Assembly (NCBI RefSeq): GCF_015207105.1
Contig: NZ_JADEXO010000070.1
Coordinates: 1 to 32,746 of the forward strand
Direction: 5' to 3'
Length of the DNA: 32,746 nt
Source: a cf. Phormidesmis sp. LEGE 11477
Lineage (GTDB): Bacteria; Cyanobacteriota; Cyanobacteriia; Phormidesmidales; Phormidesmidaceae
In this document: in pieces, positions 9,989 to 17,444 of the stretch
How positions within the stretch are numbered: the first letter of the stretch is position 1
Layout of the letters: every line of letters begins with the position of its first letter
Notes under the pieces: generated by a model
What the model was told of the DNA's origin: nothing
Database searches by the model: none
Seen by the model: only the letters and a program-made list of their open reading frames with translations
Program-made: the position numbers and the translations under genes

Positions 9989-11274
9989 AGTCTATGAAGC
10001 CATAGGTGACTCTGCTGCTTGATAAAAAAGAACAGATACACACTCACGATCGCGGCTAGGCAGAAGCCGCCAATGCTGTTGTAGGTATCGATAATTCGCT
10101 GATCGCTCCAGCCATAAACGATGCTTAGTTGGTTCATATCGCCGCCAATATGCTCTGATCCGCCAAATAGGCTACCCCAGGGAATGGCAACTAAGCCTCT
10201 GTCAATCTGTCGCCACTGCCACAGAGCGCCTATCAGTGTGAATCCGGCGAATAGCGCTGCCGGATAGCGAAAAAAGTCCCACCGCCAGTATTCAGGTAGT
10301 GGAAAGTAAAAGCTCACAATTAACAGCGTCGATAGGTAGAACTCGCCGCCGATGCCGCCAAACGATAGCAGCATATCGAAGGTGTCTTCTGAGATCAGCC
10401 ATGTCATGCAAAATTGGGCGAGCCCCAATCCCACCGCCAGTCCCATCGACCATCGGCTCTCTTCCTTGATCCCGCGCCAAAATAACAATCCCAATAGAAT
10501 CAACACGCCGAAATATACAAACAAAGACTTTTCATCGCCAACGTTTGTCCAGCCAAAAGGTAGTGGCGTCGCCCGGTGCCCTCCTAGCCACGCGATAGTC
10601 GCATGGCCAAACTCATGTATCCAGATATCTACGCCGAAGAGTAAATGCTTTGTGATCTGCACCGAATTTAAGAGTGCCGCGATCAATAGCAGTCCTGGAA
10701 AAATGACTGCATTGCTGACTCGATTTTGAAAAGAGTACAGATCTAGATCATCAGCCGTTGTTTGAGCTTGCGGTCTCGGCTGCGGAGGCGAGATTGTTTT
10801 TCGCCACAGCACTCTGTTGTTTTTATCGAGTTGATAGAGTCTGATCGTTTCGATATCAGCGATCGCATCAGAATTTGCAACGAACTCTCTCAATACCCGT
10901 TTTACTAATGCGACAGCTTGGGACGGCGATGTCTGCTCCTGTGGGGTGATGGCGAGGTTGAGTGTCCTGTTTTTGGTGCTGGCTCTAGCGGCGATCGCAT
11001 GAGAAGAAAGGGCGGTGATCAGCGGCTCTAGGGGATTGGCTGAATCATTAGGGTCGAGTGTGGATGTCGGTGTAGGTCGGACAATTGCGATCGCCTGCAA
11101 ATGTTCACGAATGGTTTCTCTGGCTGCTTTCAAAGCCGCAATGCTCTTTCGATCGTTGGCTTGGATGCATTGCGATCGCAGTCGAAAGTAGGCCGCGTCC
11201 ACTTCTTCTAAGGTTGCCTCTGCCCTCAATTGTAGCCGTTCGTAGCACAGCGCTAGCTCACTATCCTGTCTCAT
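9970..11274 (-). CDS. Membrane protein with J-like N-terminus and HEXXH metalloprotease motif
   Basis: In this 434-residue protein, residues ~8-62 form a helical segment resembling a J-domain scaffold (CYERLQLRAEATLEEVDAAY) but without the HPD tripeptide. Such degenerate J-like heads are common in cyanobacterial membrane proteins. After a polar linker with a Pro/Gln-rich patch, a membrane region begins near residue 188. HEFGH (220-224) lies at the end of the first hydrophobic segment and fits the HEXXH zinc site of an M50-like intramembrane protease; E311 in GGIGGEFYL is a possible third ligand. About six further hydrophobic segments follow, ending in a basic tail. The substrate is unknown. 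The gene is transcribed toward the truncated nuclease fragments. The start is an ATG with no good alternative. Confidence 0.75.
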   Translation of the reverse strand: MRQDSELALCYERLQLRAEATLEEVDAAYFRLRSQCIQANDRKSIAALKAARETIREHLQAIAIVRPTPTSTLDPNDSANPLEPLITALSSHAIAARASTKNRTLNLAITPQEQTSPSQAVALVKRVLREFVANSDAIADIETIRLYQLDKNNRVLWRKTISPPQPRPQAQTTADDLDLYSFQNRVSNAVIFPGLLLIAALLNSVQITKHLLFGVDIWIHEFGHATIAWLGGHRATPLPFGWTNVGDEKSLFVYFGVLILLGLLFWRGIKEESRWSMGLAVGLGLAQFCMTWLISEDTFDMLLSFGGIGGEFYLSTLLIVSFYFPLPEYWRWDFFRYPAALFAGFTLIGALWQWRQIDRGLVAIPWGSLFGGSEHIGGDMNQLSIVYGWSDQRIIDTYNSIGGFCLAAIVSVYLFFFIKQQSHLWLHRLWRSRR

Positions 11275-11327
11275 TTGCCACGCGCTCTCCGCCTTAGCTC
11301 ATCGTTTTCAGCATTCCCACCGAAGCG

Positions 11328-11377
11328 GCGTTAGCTGAGGCTAAATAGCAGGCAGCGTTAGCGAGAGAGCGGCTAGC
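11328..11377 (+). pseudogene. Remnant of a second copy of the valS 3' end
   Basis: An ungapped 50-nt alignment with valS 9066-9115 shows about 36 identities, including an exact 15-nt block GAGAGAGCGGCTAGC. In the matching frame it reads LAEAK-stop-QAALARERLA against [16 protein letters not shown] of ValS, with a TAG replacing a Lys codon. Many differences are synonymous, so the copy diverged from a coding ancestor. It sits next to the intact DUF2887/DUF4351 gene, just as the true valS end sits next to the truncated copy, which argues for duplication of a valS-3'/nuclease segment. Confidence 0.55.
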
Positions 11378-11384
11378 AAGGGTA

Positions 11385-11410
11385 TTAAAAACTCAGTCTT
11401 TCTGAGTTTG
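11385..11410 (-). terminator. Terminator for the intact Rpn-like gene
   Basis: AAACTCAG (11389-11396) and CTGAGTTT (11402-11409) pair perfectly around a 5-nt loop. Read on the minus strand, the hairpin is followed by a short T-run (11390-11387). It lies about 11 nt after the stop of the gene at 11421-12272, as expected for its terminator. Confidence 0.65.
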
Positions 11411-11420
11411 TTAGGTTGAA

Positions 11421-12272
11421 CTAAGGCTGCTCAGGGTTAGACTTTTCTTGTAGCCAGTCTTGCAGCTCGATCAGCTCAGAAAATTCCATCAGTGAATCGC
11501 TTAGTTCTTCTAAGTCAGCTAGCGACAGTTCTTTGACCTGAGTGCTTACAGCTTCTGGGAATTCGCCTAGTCGCTTTTGCAGCAGTCGGAGAATGAGGTT
11601 GGCTTCGCCTCGCTGTATGCCTTCTCGTATGCCTTCTTGATAGAGTCTGGTTTCTCTGACGGGGATGTCTAACATCGCTTCAATCTCACTTCGGCTGAGC
11701 TGCTCGAATTTGTACCAAATAATTGTCGCTACCATGTCTATAATGACACGGCTTTCGGCGGCTGTGGTTTCTACCTGGGCTCTGCTGATCAAATCGCGAG
11801 CGTCGGCAACAGCAGTAGCTTCCTCTATGGTGGTCAGTACCATTAGCCCTACCCAAAGCGGCAATTGCTGGATATCGCCTAGTTCGTTTAGATAGATTCG
11901 GTGGACTTGTTCTCCGCTGAGGGCGACTCGGTGCGGGTACAGATCGCTTTGCTCGGTGCTGCGAGAAGGATAGATAACAACGATTTGCCAATCAGTACAG
12001 CGGTCACGATTTCGATAGAAATATAGCGCTGTTTCTGCAAAGAGTCGTTCGTAAAGGCGCTCGTCTTTTTGCATCTGCACTTCGCAAAAGTAGACGGGGC
12101 CAGGAATGTCTTCCGGTAGCAAGAAAACGCCGTCTATTTCAAAGCGGGGTTCTTTGACGGCTACGGAGTCGAAGCGATAGGCGTCGGCATTAGCGGGTGG
12201 ATTAGGGATTAGATCGAATAGCAGCATGGGCGACTGCTGAAAGAATTTGTAGAAGATGGAGTCGCGGCGCAT
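11421..12272 (-). CDS. DUF2887/DUF4351 protein, Rpn-family nuclease/transposase-like
   Basis: This is the only full-length copy of three in the window (283 aa). The N-terminus MRRDSIFYKFFQQSPMLLFD is the standard start of the cyanobacterial DUF2887 family, which belongs to the PD-(D/E)XK nuclease clan with the recombination-promoting Rpn proteins. The presumed active site is D47 (FEIDGVF) with E64 and Q66 (FCEVQMQ). A conserved middle region follows, then a Gly/Glu-rich linker (YQEGIREGIQRGEAN) and a C-terminal DUF4351 (~225-275). Family members occur in many copies per cyanobacterial genome and some promote recombination. Their cellular role is otherwise unclear. ATG at 12272; terminator at 11385-11410. 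Confidence 0.85.
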   Translation of the reverse strand: MRRDSIFYKFFQQSPMLLFDLIPNPPANADAYRFDSVAVKEPRFEIDGVFLLPEDIPGPVYFCEVQMQKDERLYERLFAETALYFYRNRDRCTDWQIVVIYPSRSTEQSDLYPHRVALSGEQVHRIYLNELGDIQQLPLWVGLMVLTTIEEATAVADARDLISRAQVETTAAESRVIIDMVATIIWYKFEQLSRSEIEAMLDIPVRETRLYQEGIREGIQRGEANLILRLLQKRLGEFPEAVSTQVKELSLADLEELSDSLMEFSELIELQDWLQEKSNPEQP

Positions 12273-12414
12273 GTTTGCTCAAAAAAAGTACAGCAATCTT
12301 ATCAGGATGTTGAGAGGGCATAGCGGCATGACGGTTCTTTGTCTTTAGGTTTCGCTCGCGGCAATTTTTGTCGATTGATGGCATATTTGCTGTGTAGGCT
12401 TGCTGTCTTTGGTC

Positions 12415-12885
12415 ATGCTAGATTTTCTTGCGTTGTCTAGTCTTAGTGCTGGTGCTCGGGTGCTGGTAAAGGACGTTTTGGGGCCGCTGACAAAGGCGGC
12501 GGCTGAGGATTTTTATCAGGATTTTTTGAAGCAGAGTGTGTCGGAGGCGATCGCACTTCACGCACCTGATGCTTTGCAGCGGGCGATCGCCCAGTCGATG
12601 AAAGATTTTCTGGTGCTGTTTGGCGATGAGCTAGAAACCTGTGGCCTGACGTCGGCGCTGGCCAATCACGAATTCGCTGAACCGCTGCGACGGCTGACGA
12701 AAGATGCAGAGGTCAGAGCGTTTCTGGGGCAGGCGTTCAGTACGGAAGTGAAGCAGCTAGACCCAGACTTTTTGACAGAACGCTAGCAGGATTCGCCAGG
12801 TTCGCATCTACCGGAAGATTTTGACTGGGCGCAGTTGACCAATTTGTTTTTTGGGAAAATTAAGCTTATAGGCGAGTTAGCGTAA
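12415..12885 (+). pseudogene. N-terminal remnant of a NACHT/NLR-type protein, interrupted by an amber codon
   Basis: From the ATG at 12415 (MLDFLALSSL), 123 codons run to a TAG at 12784-12786. The same frame continues with QDSPGSHLPEDFDWAQLTNL to a TAA at 12883-12885. The helical segment with KDVLGPLTKAAAEDFYQDFL, and the LPEDFDW-xx-LTxxFFxKIKxI block after the stop, match from memory the conserved N-terminal domain that precedes NACHT ATPase or pentapeptide-repeat regions in many cyanobacterial proteins. Relatives, as I recall, carry Trp where the TAG stands (ERWQ), so a single TGG to TAG change is the simplest reading. No NACHT domain follows, so the gene is broken twice. A start at TTG 12400 is less likely. 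Confidence 0.55.
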
Positions 12886-12927
12886 GTATCTCGTCTATTC
12901 ACTGACCAAATTAGTGAACAGGCAGCT

Positions 12928-14085
12928 ATGGCGATGTTTTTGGAGGCAATCTCCAACTTTGGCAGCGCGACAATTAATATTCCACTGGCTCTGTTAGTAG
13001 ATTCTAGTCACAATGTTTTTTCAACCATTGGGGTTGCAATACCTGCCGTTTCTGCACCTCATCTAGCGAGCATCGGACTTTTTGATCACAAGGCTGCGGA
13101 AACAGTCTCAAAATCAATTTTTGAAAGTGCGGGCAAAACTTTGACTGGCCATTGGATGGACTGCACTGGGCCACATCAATATCTCTATCCACAAGGCGTT
13201 TCGGTAGGGTGGCATCGAATCAGACACCATCATTTTCTGACAGATGGCATCAAGGCTGTCCAGAGCCCTGACCTGAGTGTGATTGATTTCTACAAGCATC
13301 TAGGCACTGACATCGTTACTAGAAATGGTTTACCGATTCTGCCCGAAGAATGTGTGCGAAATTTGGCAACTTTGCTAGGAACCTCATCAACCAAGGTTGC
13401 TCCGTGGATCCATATGAATGTCTTAGATATGGGGGCTAGCATCTTTGCCGTTGCTCATACAGGGTCAAACGTCATCTCAGTAATGAGTGGGACAGCACAA
13501 TGGGGAGTGGGCTACGCAGCGAACACCTTTGGCGCAGGAGCGCTAAAGATAGCAGCAGGTATACCTACTAAAAATCCCATATTGATTGGTTGTGGCGCAG
13601 CAGATATTGCCTGTGGTGCAGTGACCGCCCATCAATACTATTCGCAGCCATTTTTCTGTGGTGTACCAGTCGCTGAAATCTTACAGTCAGCGACCGTTGG
13701 GGCGAGCTTTGGTGCAGTTCTAGGGCTCACAGAAGTTCTTTTCAGTCGCGAGCAAAAGACAAATACTGAAAAGCTTCAGTTGCTTGGACAAAGAATCTCA
13801 ACTTCAACATTGTTATCTTCGATGTCGGCGATCAGTGTCCCTTTAGGGATTACAACTTCCTTTGCTCTGACCGGATTCAGCCTCGCTAAAAATGCATCTG
13901 AGTCCGTGAATCAATATGTCAAAGCAATTCCGGTCAAAGCCGGCTTAGCTCATGAAATAGATCAGTTCATTGCGAACAAATACGTTGACTCAGATGTTAT
14001 GAGAAAAATGACAGACCATCTTCAACCCTGTGTACGTATCCGTACCCCTTTAGAAGAAGCCATGTTGCTTTCCATAAGACCATAG
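12928..14085 (+). CDS. Unrecognised His-rich, multi-hydrophobic protein (first gene of a two-gene module)
   Basis: I do not recognise this 385-residue protein. The N-terminal ~50 residues are hydrophobic. A polar, His-rich block follows: GHWMD (74-78), H83, then GWHRIRHHH (94-102). Next comes a conserved-looking NGLPILPEE (133-141). From about 160 to 320 come several Gly/Ala/Ser-rich hydrophobic segments (INVxD-like at 162-168, FGAGALKIAAGI, GCGAADIACGAVTAHQYYSQ, GITTSFALTG) that could span or line a membrane. The clustered His and Asp suggest a metal site, which is inference only. A TerB-like protein follows 35 nt downstream on the same strand, so the two are probably co-transcribed. The start has only a weak SD; ATG 12934 is an alternative. 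Confidence 0.7.
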   Translation: MAMFLEAISNFGSATINIPLALLVDSSHNVFSTIGVAIPAVSAPHLASIGLFDHKAAETVSKSIFESAGKTLTGHWMDCTGPHQYLYPQGVSVGWHRIRHHHFLTDGIKAVQSPDLSVIDFYKHLGTDIVTRNGLPILPEECVRNLATLLGTSSTKVAPWIHMNVLDMGASIFAVAHTGSNVISVMSGTAQWGVGYAANTFGAGALKIAAGIPTKNPILIGCGAADIACGAVTAHQYYSQPFFCGVPVAEILQSATVGASFGAVLGLTEVLFSREQKTNTEKLQLLGQRISTSTLLSSMSAISVPLGITTSFALTGFSLAKNASESVNQYVKAIPVKAGLAHEIDQFIANKYVDSDVMRKMTDHLQPCVRIRTPLEEAMLLSIRP

Positions 14086-14120
14086 CTAACGCTGACCAAC
14101 TATTTCTTAAGGACATCACC

Positions 14121-15062
14121 ATGAAGAAGCAACAACGACAGGAAGCTGCTAACAAACTGAAAGCTACCTTTAATTTATTGTGGGACAGGGCAATTGAACA
14201 TAATGAGCAAGTAGGGCAGAAAAACACTGTTTCTTACAGAGACATCGTGCGTATCGCTGACGCTATTCGTTCAGAAGGTCACAAGATCCTTGAATTAGAC
14301 AGTCTTCCTCATCAAATTGATACGGGACTCAAGTTTGCTTGCGCTGCATTAGATCCAAATAAAGCAAGAGCAAAAGAAACTCTCAAACAGGGGCTATGCG
14401 GTTTGCATGGTGGCGGTGGGCTAGCACTTGCAGCAGCCTGTCTAGGTCAACTAATGAATCCTGGTATATGGGCATCAGTAACAGCATTTTTCTTGGGAGG
14501 AATGCCAGGCGGTCCCTTGCCTATTGTGGGAATTGCAGCTGGGCTTGTCATTGCCGCAGGTGCGGTTTATGCAGCCTTCCAGAAAATGTCTCCTAGTGAA
14601 AGAGCTACTAAAGCTCACGATTGCGTTATGAAAGGCATTAATAACTGGATAGAATATGGCTCTAAAGACAAGCCTGTTACACCTCAAGACATAAAAGATT
14701 CTATAAGCCAAAATGCAGCTCAGTACGGACTATCATCTCGCGATTATCAGGCTTCATTTTCACTCATGATGAACGTTGCCTACGCAGATGGCATTTTGGT
14801 TGAAGCTGAGCGCTCAGTTGTTACATTATTCCTCGAAGGTACTGAAGTCGACAAACGATTGAATCGCTCTGAATCTATCGAGAAAATCAAACAGTTAGGG
14901 ACAACCAAAGCTTCTGAAATCATTGATTGGTGTTTTCAGGTCGCTAGTGCTGATGGTGTAGTTCATTCAAGGGAAGTAGAAATTTTGAAGCGCTATTGTC
15001 AGGCTCTCAGTATAGATTTTAATGCGAAAGCAAAAGCACATGGAATTCAATTGCTCGCCTAG
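14121..15062 (+). CDS. Membrane protein with C-terminal TerB-like domain (second gene of module)
   Basis: The product has 313 residues. The first ~90 are polar and helical. Residues ~92-152 hold two hydrophobic Gly/Ala-rich segments separated by MPGGPLP, likely a membrane hairpin. The C-terminal ~115 residues fit a TerB (tellurite-resistance/DUF533-like) helical domain, with the paired acidic metal-binding motifs NVAYADGILVEAE (218-230) and ASADGVVHSREVEIL (275-289). TerB domains are known as metal-binding modules in membrane-linked stress and conflict systems. An AAGGA SD at 14110-14114 fixes the ATG. Its stop precedes a 350-nt non-coding stretch. Pairing with the upstream His-rich membrane protein suggests a joint function at the membrane. 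Confidence 0.72.
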   Translation: MKKQQRQEAANKLKATFNLLWDRAIEHNEQVGQKNTVSYRDIVRIADAIRSEGHKILELDSLPHQIDTGLKFACAALDPNKARAKETLKQGLCGLHGGGGLALAAACLGQLMNPGIWASVTAFFLGGMPGGPLPIVGIAAGLVIAAGAVYAAFQKMSPSERATKAHDCVMKGINNWIEYGSKDKPVTPQDIKDSISQNAAQYGLSSRDYQASFSLMMNVAYADGILVEAERSVVTLFLEGTEVDKRLNRSESIEKIKQLGTTKASEIIDWCFQVASADGVVHSREVEILKRYCQALSIDFNAKAKAHGIQLLA

Positions 15063-15147
15063 AATCATAAACATCTAGCCTTTCTACTGGCGAGCCTTCT
15101 CTATCTCCACCCTCACCCCAATTGCCAAGATTTCCTGTCAAAAGAAG

Positions 15148-15175
15148 TTGACACCCGTAGAAATACTGATACGCT
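15148..15175 (+). promoter_or_regulatory. Predicted sigma-70 promoter
   Basis: A perfect TTGACA (15148-15153), a 16-nt spacer and TACGCT (15170-15175) preceded by the extended -10 dinucleotide TG (15167-15168). Transcription would start near 15182, giving a leader of about 235 nt before the small gene at 15417. Confidence 0.5.
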
Positions 15176-15314
15176 AGTCTTTAAAGCTATTGTCTGTGCT
15201 TCCGTGCTCAGCAGTGGCTCTAACCGCTCAAAAATTTAGCCAAACGCCCGTGCTGTCTGCTCCAACAGGCAACACAGGCTGGCCCCTTAACTGCGTACAC
15301 AGTCAAAAGGTTAT

Positions 15315-15369
15315 GGCTATGATGCCATAGCCGCCCTGACTTATGACAAGTTGGGGCGGCTAAATTTTT
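15315..15369 (+). promoter_or_regulatory. Structured leader with two mutually exclusive hairpins
   Basis: Hairpin 1 pairs GGCTATG (15315-15321) with CATAGCC (15326-15332). Hairpin 2 pairs GCCGCCC (15330-15336) with GGGCGGC (15354-15360), extended by ACTT/AAGT inside, and is followed by TAAATTTTT. The arms share 15330-15332, so only one can form completely. Such an overlap is what an attenuator or riboregulator looks like. No known riboswitch class was recognised. The rest of 15063-15416 shows only the predicted promoter. Confidence 0.45.
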
Positions 15370-15416
15370 GCGCTTTCTTCCAAACCCCAAAAACACTCAG
15401 TGGAGAAACCGTAAGA

Positions 15417-15695
15417 ATGACAATTTATACCGCCTCCGATCTGCCAGCAGCACCGCTAAGGCAGCAAACCTGTTCGCCCATTGGCGGCAACCCTCGGAAA
15501 ACTCTCCGGGAAACCCAAAGAGAAGAGCTGCGCCACATCTTGCTCGGCAGTCCTGGCGCTATCCGGCAAGCCATCCACCAGCTCCACGTTTTGCACTATG
15601 TAGAGCCCATACTGTGGAGCCCGATTTCCGCCGTCGGCGATCGCATCATCATCACTCCAGAACAAGGAGCAGCCATCAGTCTGCTAAGGCGATAG
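15417..15695 (+). CDS. Small conserved-looking cyanobacterial protein, unknown function
   Basis: 92 residues from the ATG at 15417, which has a GGAG at 15402-15405. An upstream in-frame start at 15351 would fall inside the leader hairpin and is rejected. The N-terminus is Pro/Thr-rich (MTIYTASDLPAAPLRQQ). Residues ~28-60 look helical (TQREELRHILLGSPGAIRQA), followed by LHYVEPILWSPISA and a short beta-like end (GDRIIITPEQGAAISLLRR). There are no Cys or membrane segments. It is predicted to be soluble; the helix-helix-strand pattern could be a small DNA- or protein-binding fold, but I would not assign a function. It converges on the solute-binding protein gene with a 20-nt gap. Confidence 0.65.
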   Translation: MTIYTASDLPAAPLRQQTCSPIGGNPRKTLRETQREELRHILLGSPGAIRQAIHQLHVLHYVEPILWSPISAVGDRIIITPEQGAAISLLRR

Positions 15696-15715
15696 TTTCT
15701 CTCTGTTCGTTTTCT

Positions 15716-16735
15716 CTAGTCGATAGTGTTATCGGCGCGAGCAACCACAGCGATAGGAAGCTGAACGCCCATCGCCTCAGCAGCGGCGGGGTTGATGGTC
15801 AGCCGCAGATCTTCAACAAATTCGACCGACAGATCGCCAGGTCTTCTGCCTTCTAGCACACTCACGACCATCTCGCCCGCCTGACGGCCTAGGTCGTAGT
15901 AGTCGAAGCTGAGCGTGGCGATCGCACCGCCCTCCACCGCATCTACCTCCCCAGCAAATACGGGCACTTGGTTGTCTCTTCCTACCTGCACAACCGCTTC
16001 TGATAAGACGGCTGTACTCTCGGGTGGCAGGTAAATGGCGTTTACCGAGCCAACTAGACTCGCGGCGGTGGTTGCCGCTTCATCGGGCAACAGAACAGTA
16101 ACAGCTTCAATCGCGAGATCTTGTTCGATCGCACTTTGATTAATTAGCGAGGTCAAGCCGGGGGTGCTGCTTTGATTCACATCGTAGATGATGCCTAGTG
16201 AACTTACTTCTGGAATAATCTCTTTGATTAGCGCTATCTGCTGGGGAACGGGTAGGCGATCGCTGACGCCACTGACGTTTTCACCGGGCCTCTCTATGCT
16301 GTCAACGAGATCTGCGGCCACCGGGTCAGTCACTGCCGAAAAGACAATAGGGATATCTTGGCTGGCCGCTGCTGCCGAGCTAGCATTGGGGTTGGCGATC
16401 GCCACCACCACATCAGGGCTCGCCCCGGCATACTTGTTCGCGATCTGCCTAGCCGTCGCCGGACTGCCTCCCGCACTTCGCCATTCCCAGCGTAGGGTCG
16501 GCCCCGCTTCATAGCCAGCCGCTAACAGTTCATCTCTTATTCCCTCACGTACCGCGTTCAGCGTCGGCTGATCGACTAGCTGCGTGACCGCGACGAAGGG
16601 CCTATCATCCGTATCCCCAATCGTCTGAGCGCTGTGGGTACAGCCCTTCAACATTGCACTTAAAACCGTAACGCTCAAAGCAGCAGCCAAAACGGATGTA
16701 GGTCTCAAAAGAGAGACTTGCTTACCACGGCCCAT
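15716..16735 (-). CDS. ABC transporter solute-binding lipoprotein (ABC_sub_bind family)
   Basis: This 339-residue periplasmic binding protein belongs to the type often called TrpX-like or PF04392. The start is the ATG at 16735, with a perfect AGGAGG at 16749-16744, rather than the TTG one codon earlier. A signal peptide ends near LKGC (C32), a slightly unusual lipobox because Lys is at -2. The lobes carry typical blocks: RPFVAVTQLVDQPTLNAVREG, VVVAIANPNASSAAAAS, IPIVFSAVTDPVAADLV, NVSGVSD and LGIIYDVNQSSTPG. No cognate permease or ATPase is nearby, so it is an orphan. The upstream LysE gene ends 12 nt before it and its stop codon overlaps this SD, indicating translational coupling. Confidence 0.88.
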   Translation of the reverse strand: MGRGKQVSLLRPTSVLAAALSVTVLSAMLKGCTHSAQTIGDTDDRPFVAVTQLVDQPTLNAVREGIRDELLAAGYEAGPTLRWEWRSAGGSPATARQIANKYAGASPDVVVAIANPNASSAAAASQDIPIVFSAVTDPVAADLVDSIERPGENVSGVSDRLPVPQQIALIKEIIPEVSSLGIIYDVNQSSTPGLTSLINQSAIEQDLAIEAVTVLLPDEAATTAASLVGSVNAIYLPPESTAVLSEAVVQVGRDNQVPVFAGEVDAVEGGAIATLSFDYYDLGRQAGEMVVSVLEGRRPGDLSVEFVEDLRLTINPAAAEAMGVQLPIAVVARADNTID

Positions 16736-16747
16736 CAAAGTGCCCTC

Positions 16748-17383
16748 CTACTTACGAACTGGCGATACCGTTGCCGCCGCCACGCCCAAGGCAATATAGG
16801 TGCTGCCAACCACATACTTTTGCCGCCGTAGAAAAGAAGCATTGCGGCTCAGCCACTGCCGAGTTTTTCCAGCGATTAGGGCGTAGGTGCTATCTCCTGC
16901 TAGACCAACACAGACAAACACACCGCACAGTGGAATCAACTGCTGCCAAATCGGCCCCGCCGCCGGATCGATAAACTGAGGCAAAAACGCCAAAAAGAAA
17001 ACAGCCGCCTTTGGATTCAATACATTAACAATCACGCCTTGATAGAAGATCTTGGCGAGCGATCGCGGCGCTACCCTCTGCTCAATCGATAGCACTTCAT
17101 CAGACAGCAGCTTTTGAATCCCTAAACAAATCAGATACAGCGCGCCGATATACTTCACCACCGAGAAAGCCATCACGGACGTCATCAAGATAGTGGATAG
17201 CCCTAGCCCAGCCGCAAAAAAATGAACCAGCGCCCCCGTAGAGATGCCCAGCACCGAAGCCAGTCCTGCCTGCTTACCCTGGTCTAGACTGCGGGTGACA
17301 ATATATAGCGTGGCTGGCCCCGGCATCACGACCAAAACAGCCACTGCCAATCCAAAAGAAATCAAAGTTGTAGGATCTATCAC
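16748..17383 (-). CDS. LysE/RhtB-family amino-acid exporter
   Basis: 211 residues from the GTG at 17383, chosen because it is preceded by AGAGGG (17397-17392) at 8 nt and gives the normal family start (IDPTTLISFGLAVAVLVVMP) and length. The longer open frame to 17479 would add about 32 poorly fitting residues and overlap the divergent GNAT gene. The family motif MPGPATLYIVTRSLDQGKQAG follows TM1, and NVLNPKAAVFFLAFLPQF precedes a later helix. Six membrane segments are expected. LysE-type proteins export amino acids or related small solutes; the substrate here is unknown. It is coupled to the downstream solute-binding lipoprotein, an unusual exporter/importer-component pairing. Confidence 0.9.
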   Translation of the reverse strand: MIDPTTLISFGLAVAVLVVMPGPATLYIVTRSLDQGKQAGLASVLGISTGALVHFFAAGLGLSTILMTSVMAFSVVKYIGALYLICLGIQKLLSDEVLSIEQRVAPRSLAKIFYQGVIVNVLNPKAAVFFLAFLPQFIDPAAGPIWQQLIPLCGVFVCVGLAGDSTYALIAGKTRQWLSRNASFLRRQKYVVGSTYIALGVAAATVSPVRK

Positions 17384-17444
17384 TAGCGGCACCCTCTCGT
17401 CTAGCAGCGTATGATTAGTCAAAAGCAGGACACTCACAGTAGAG

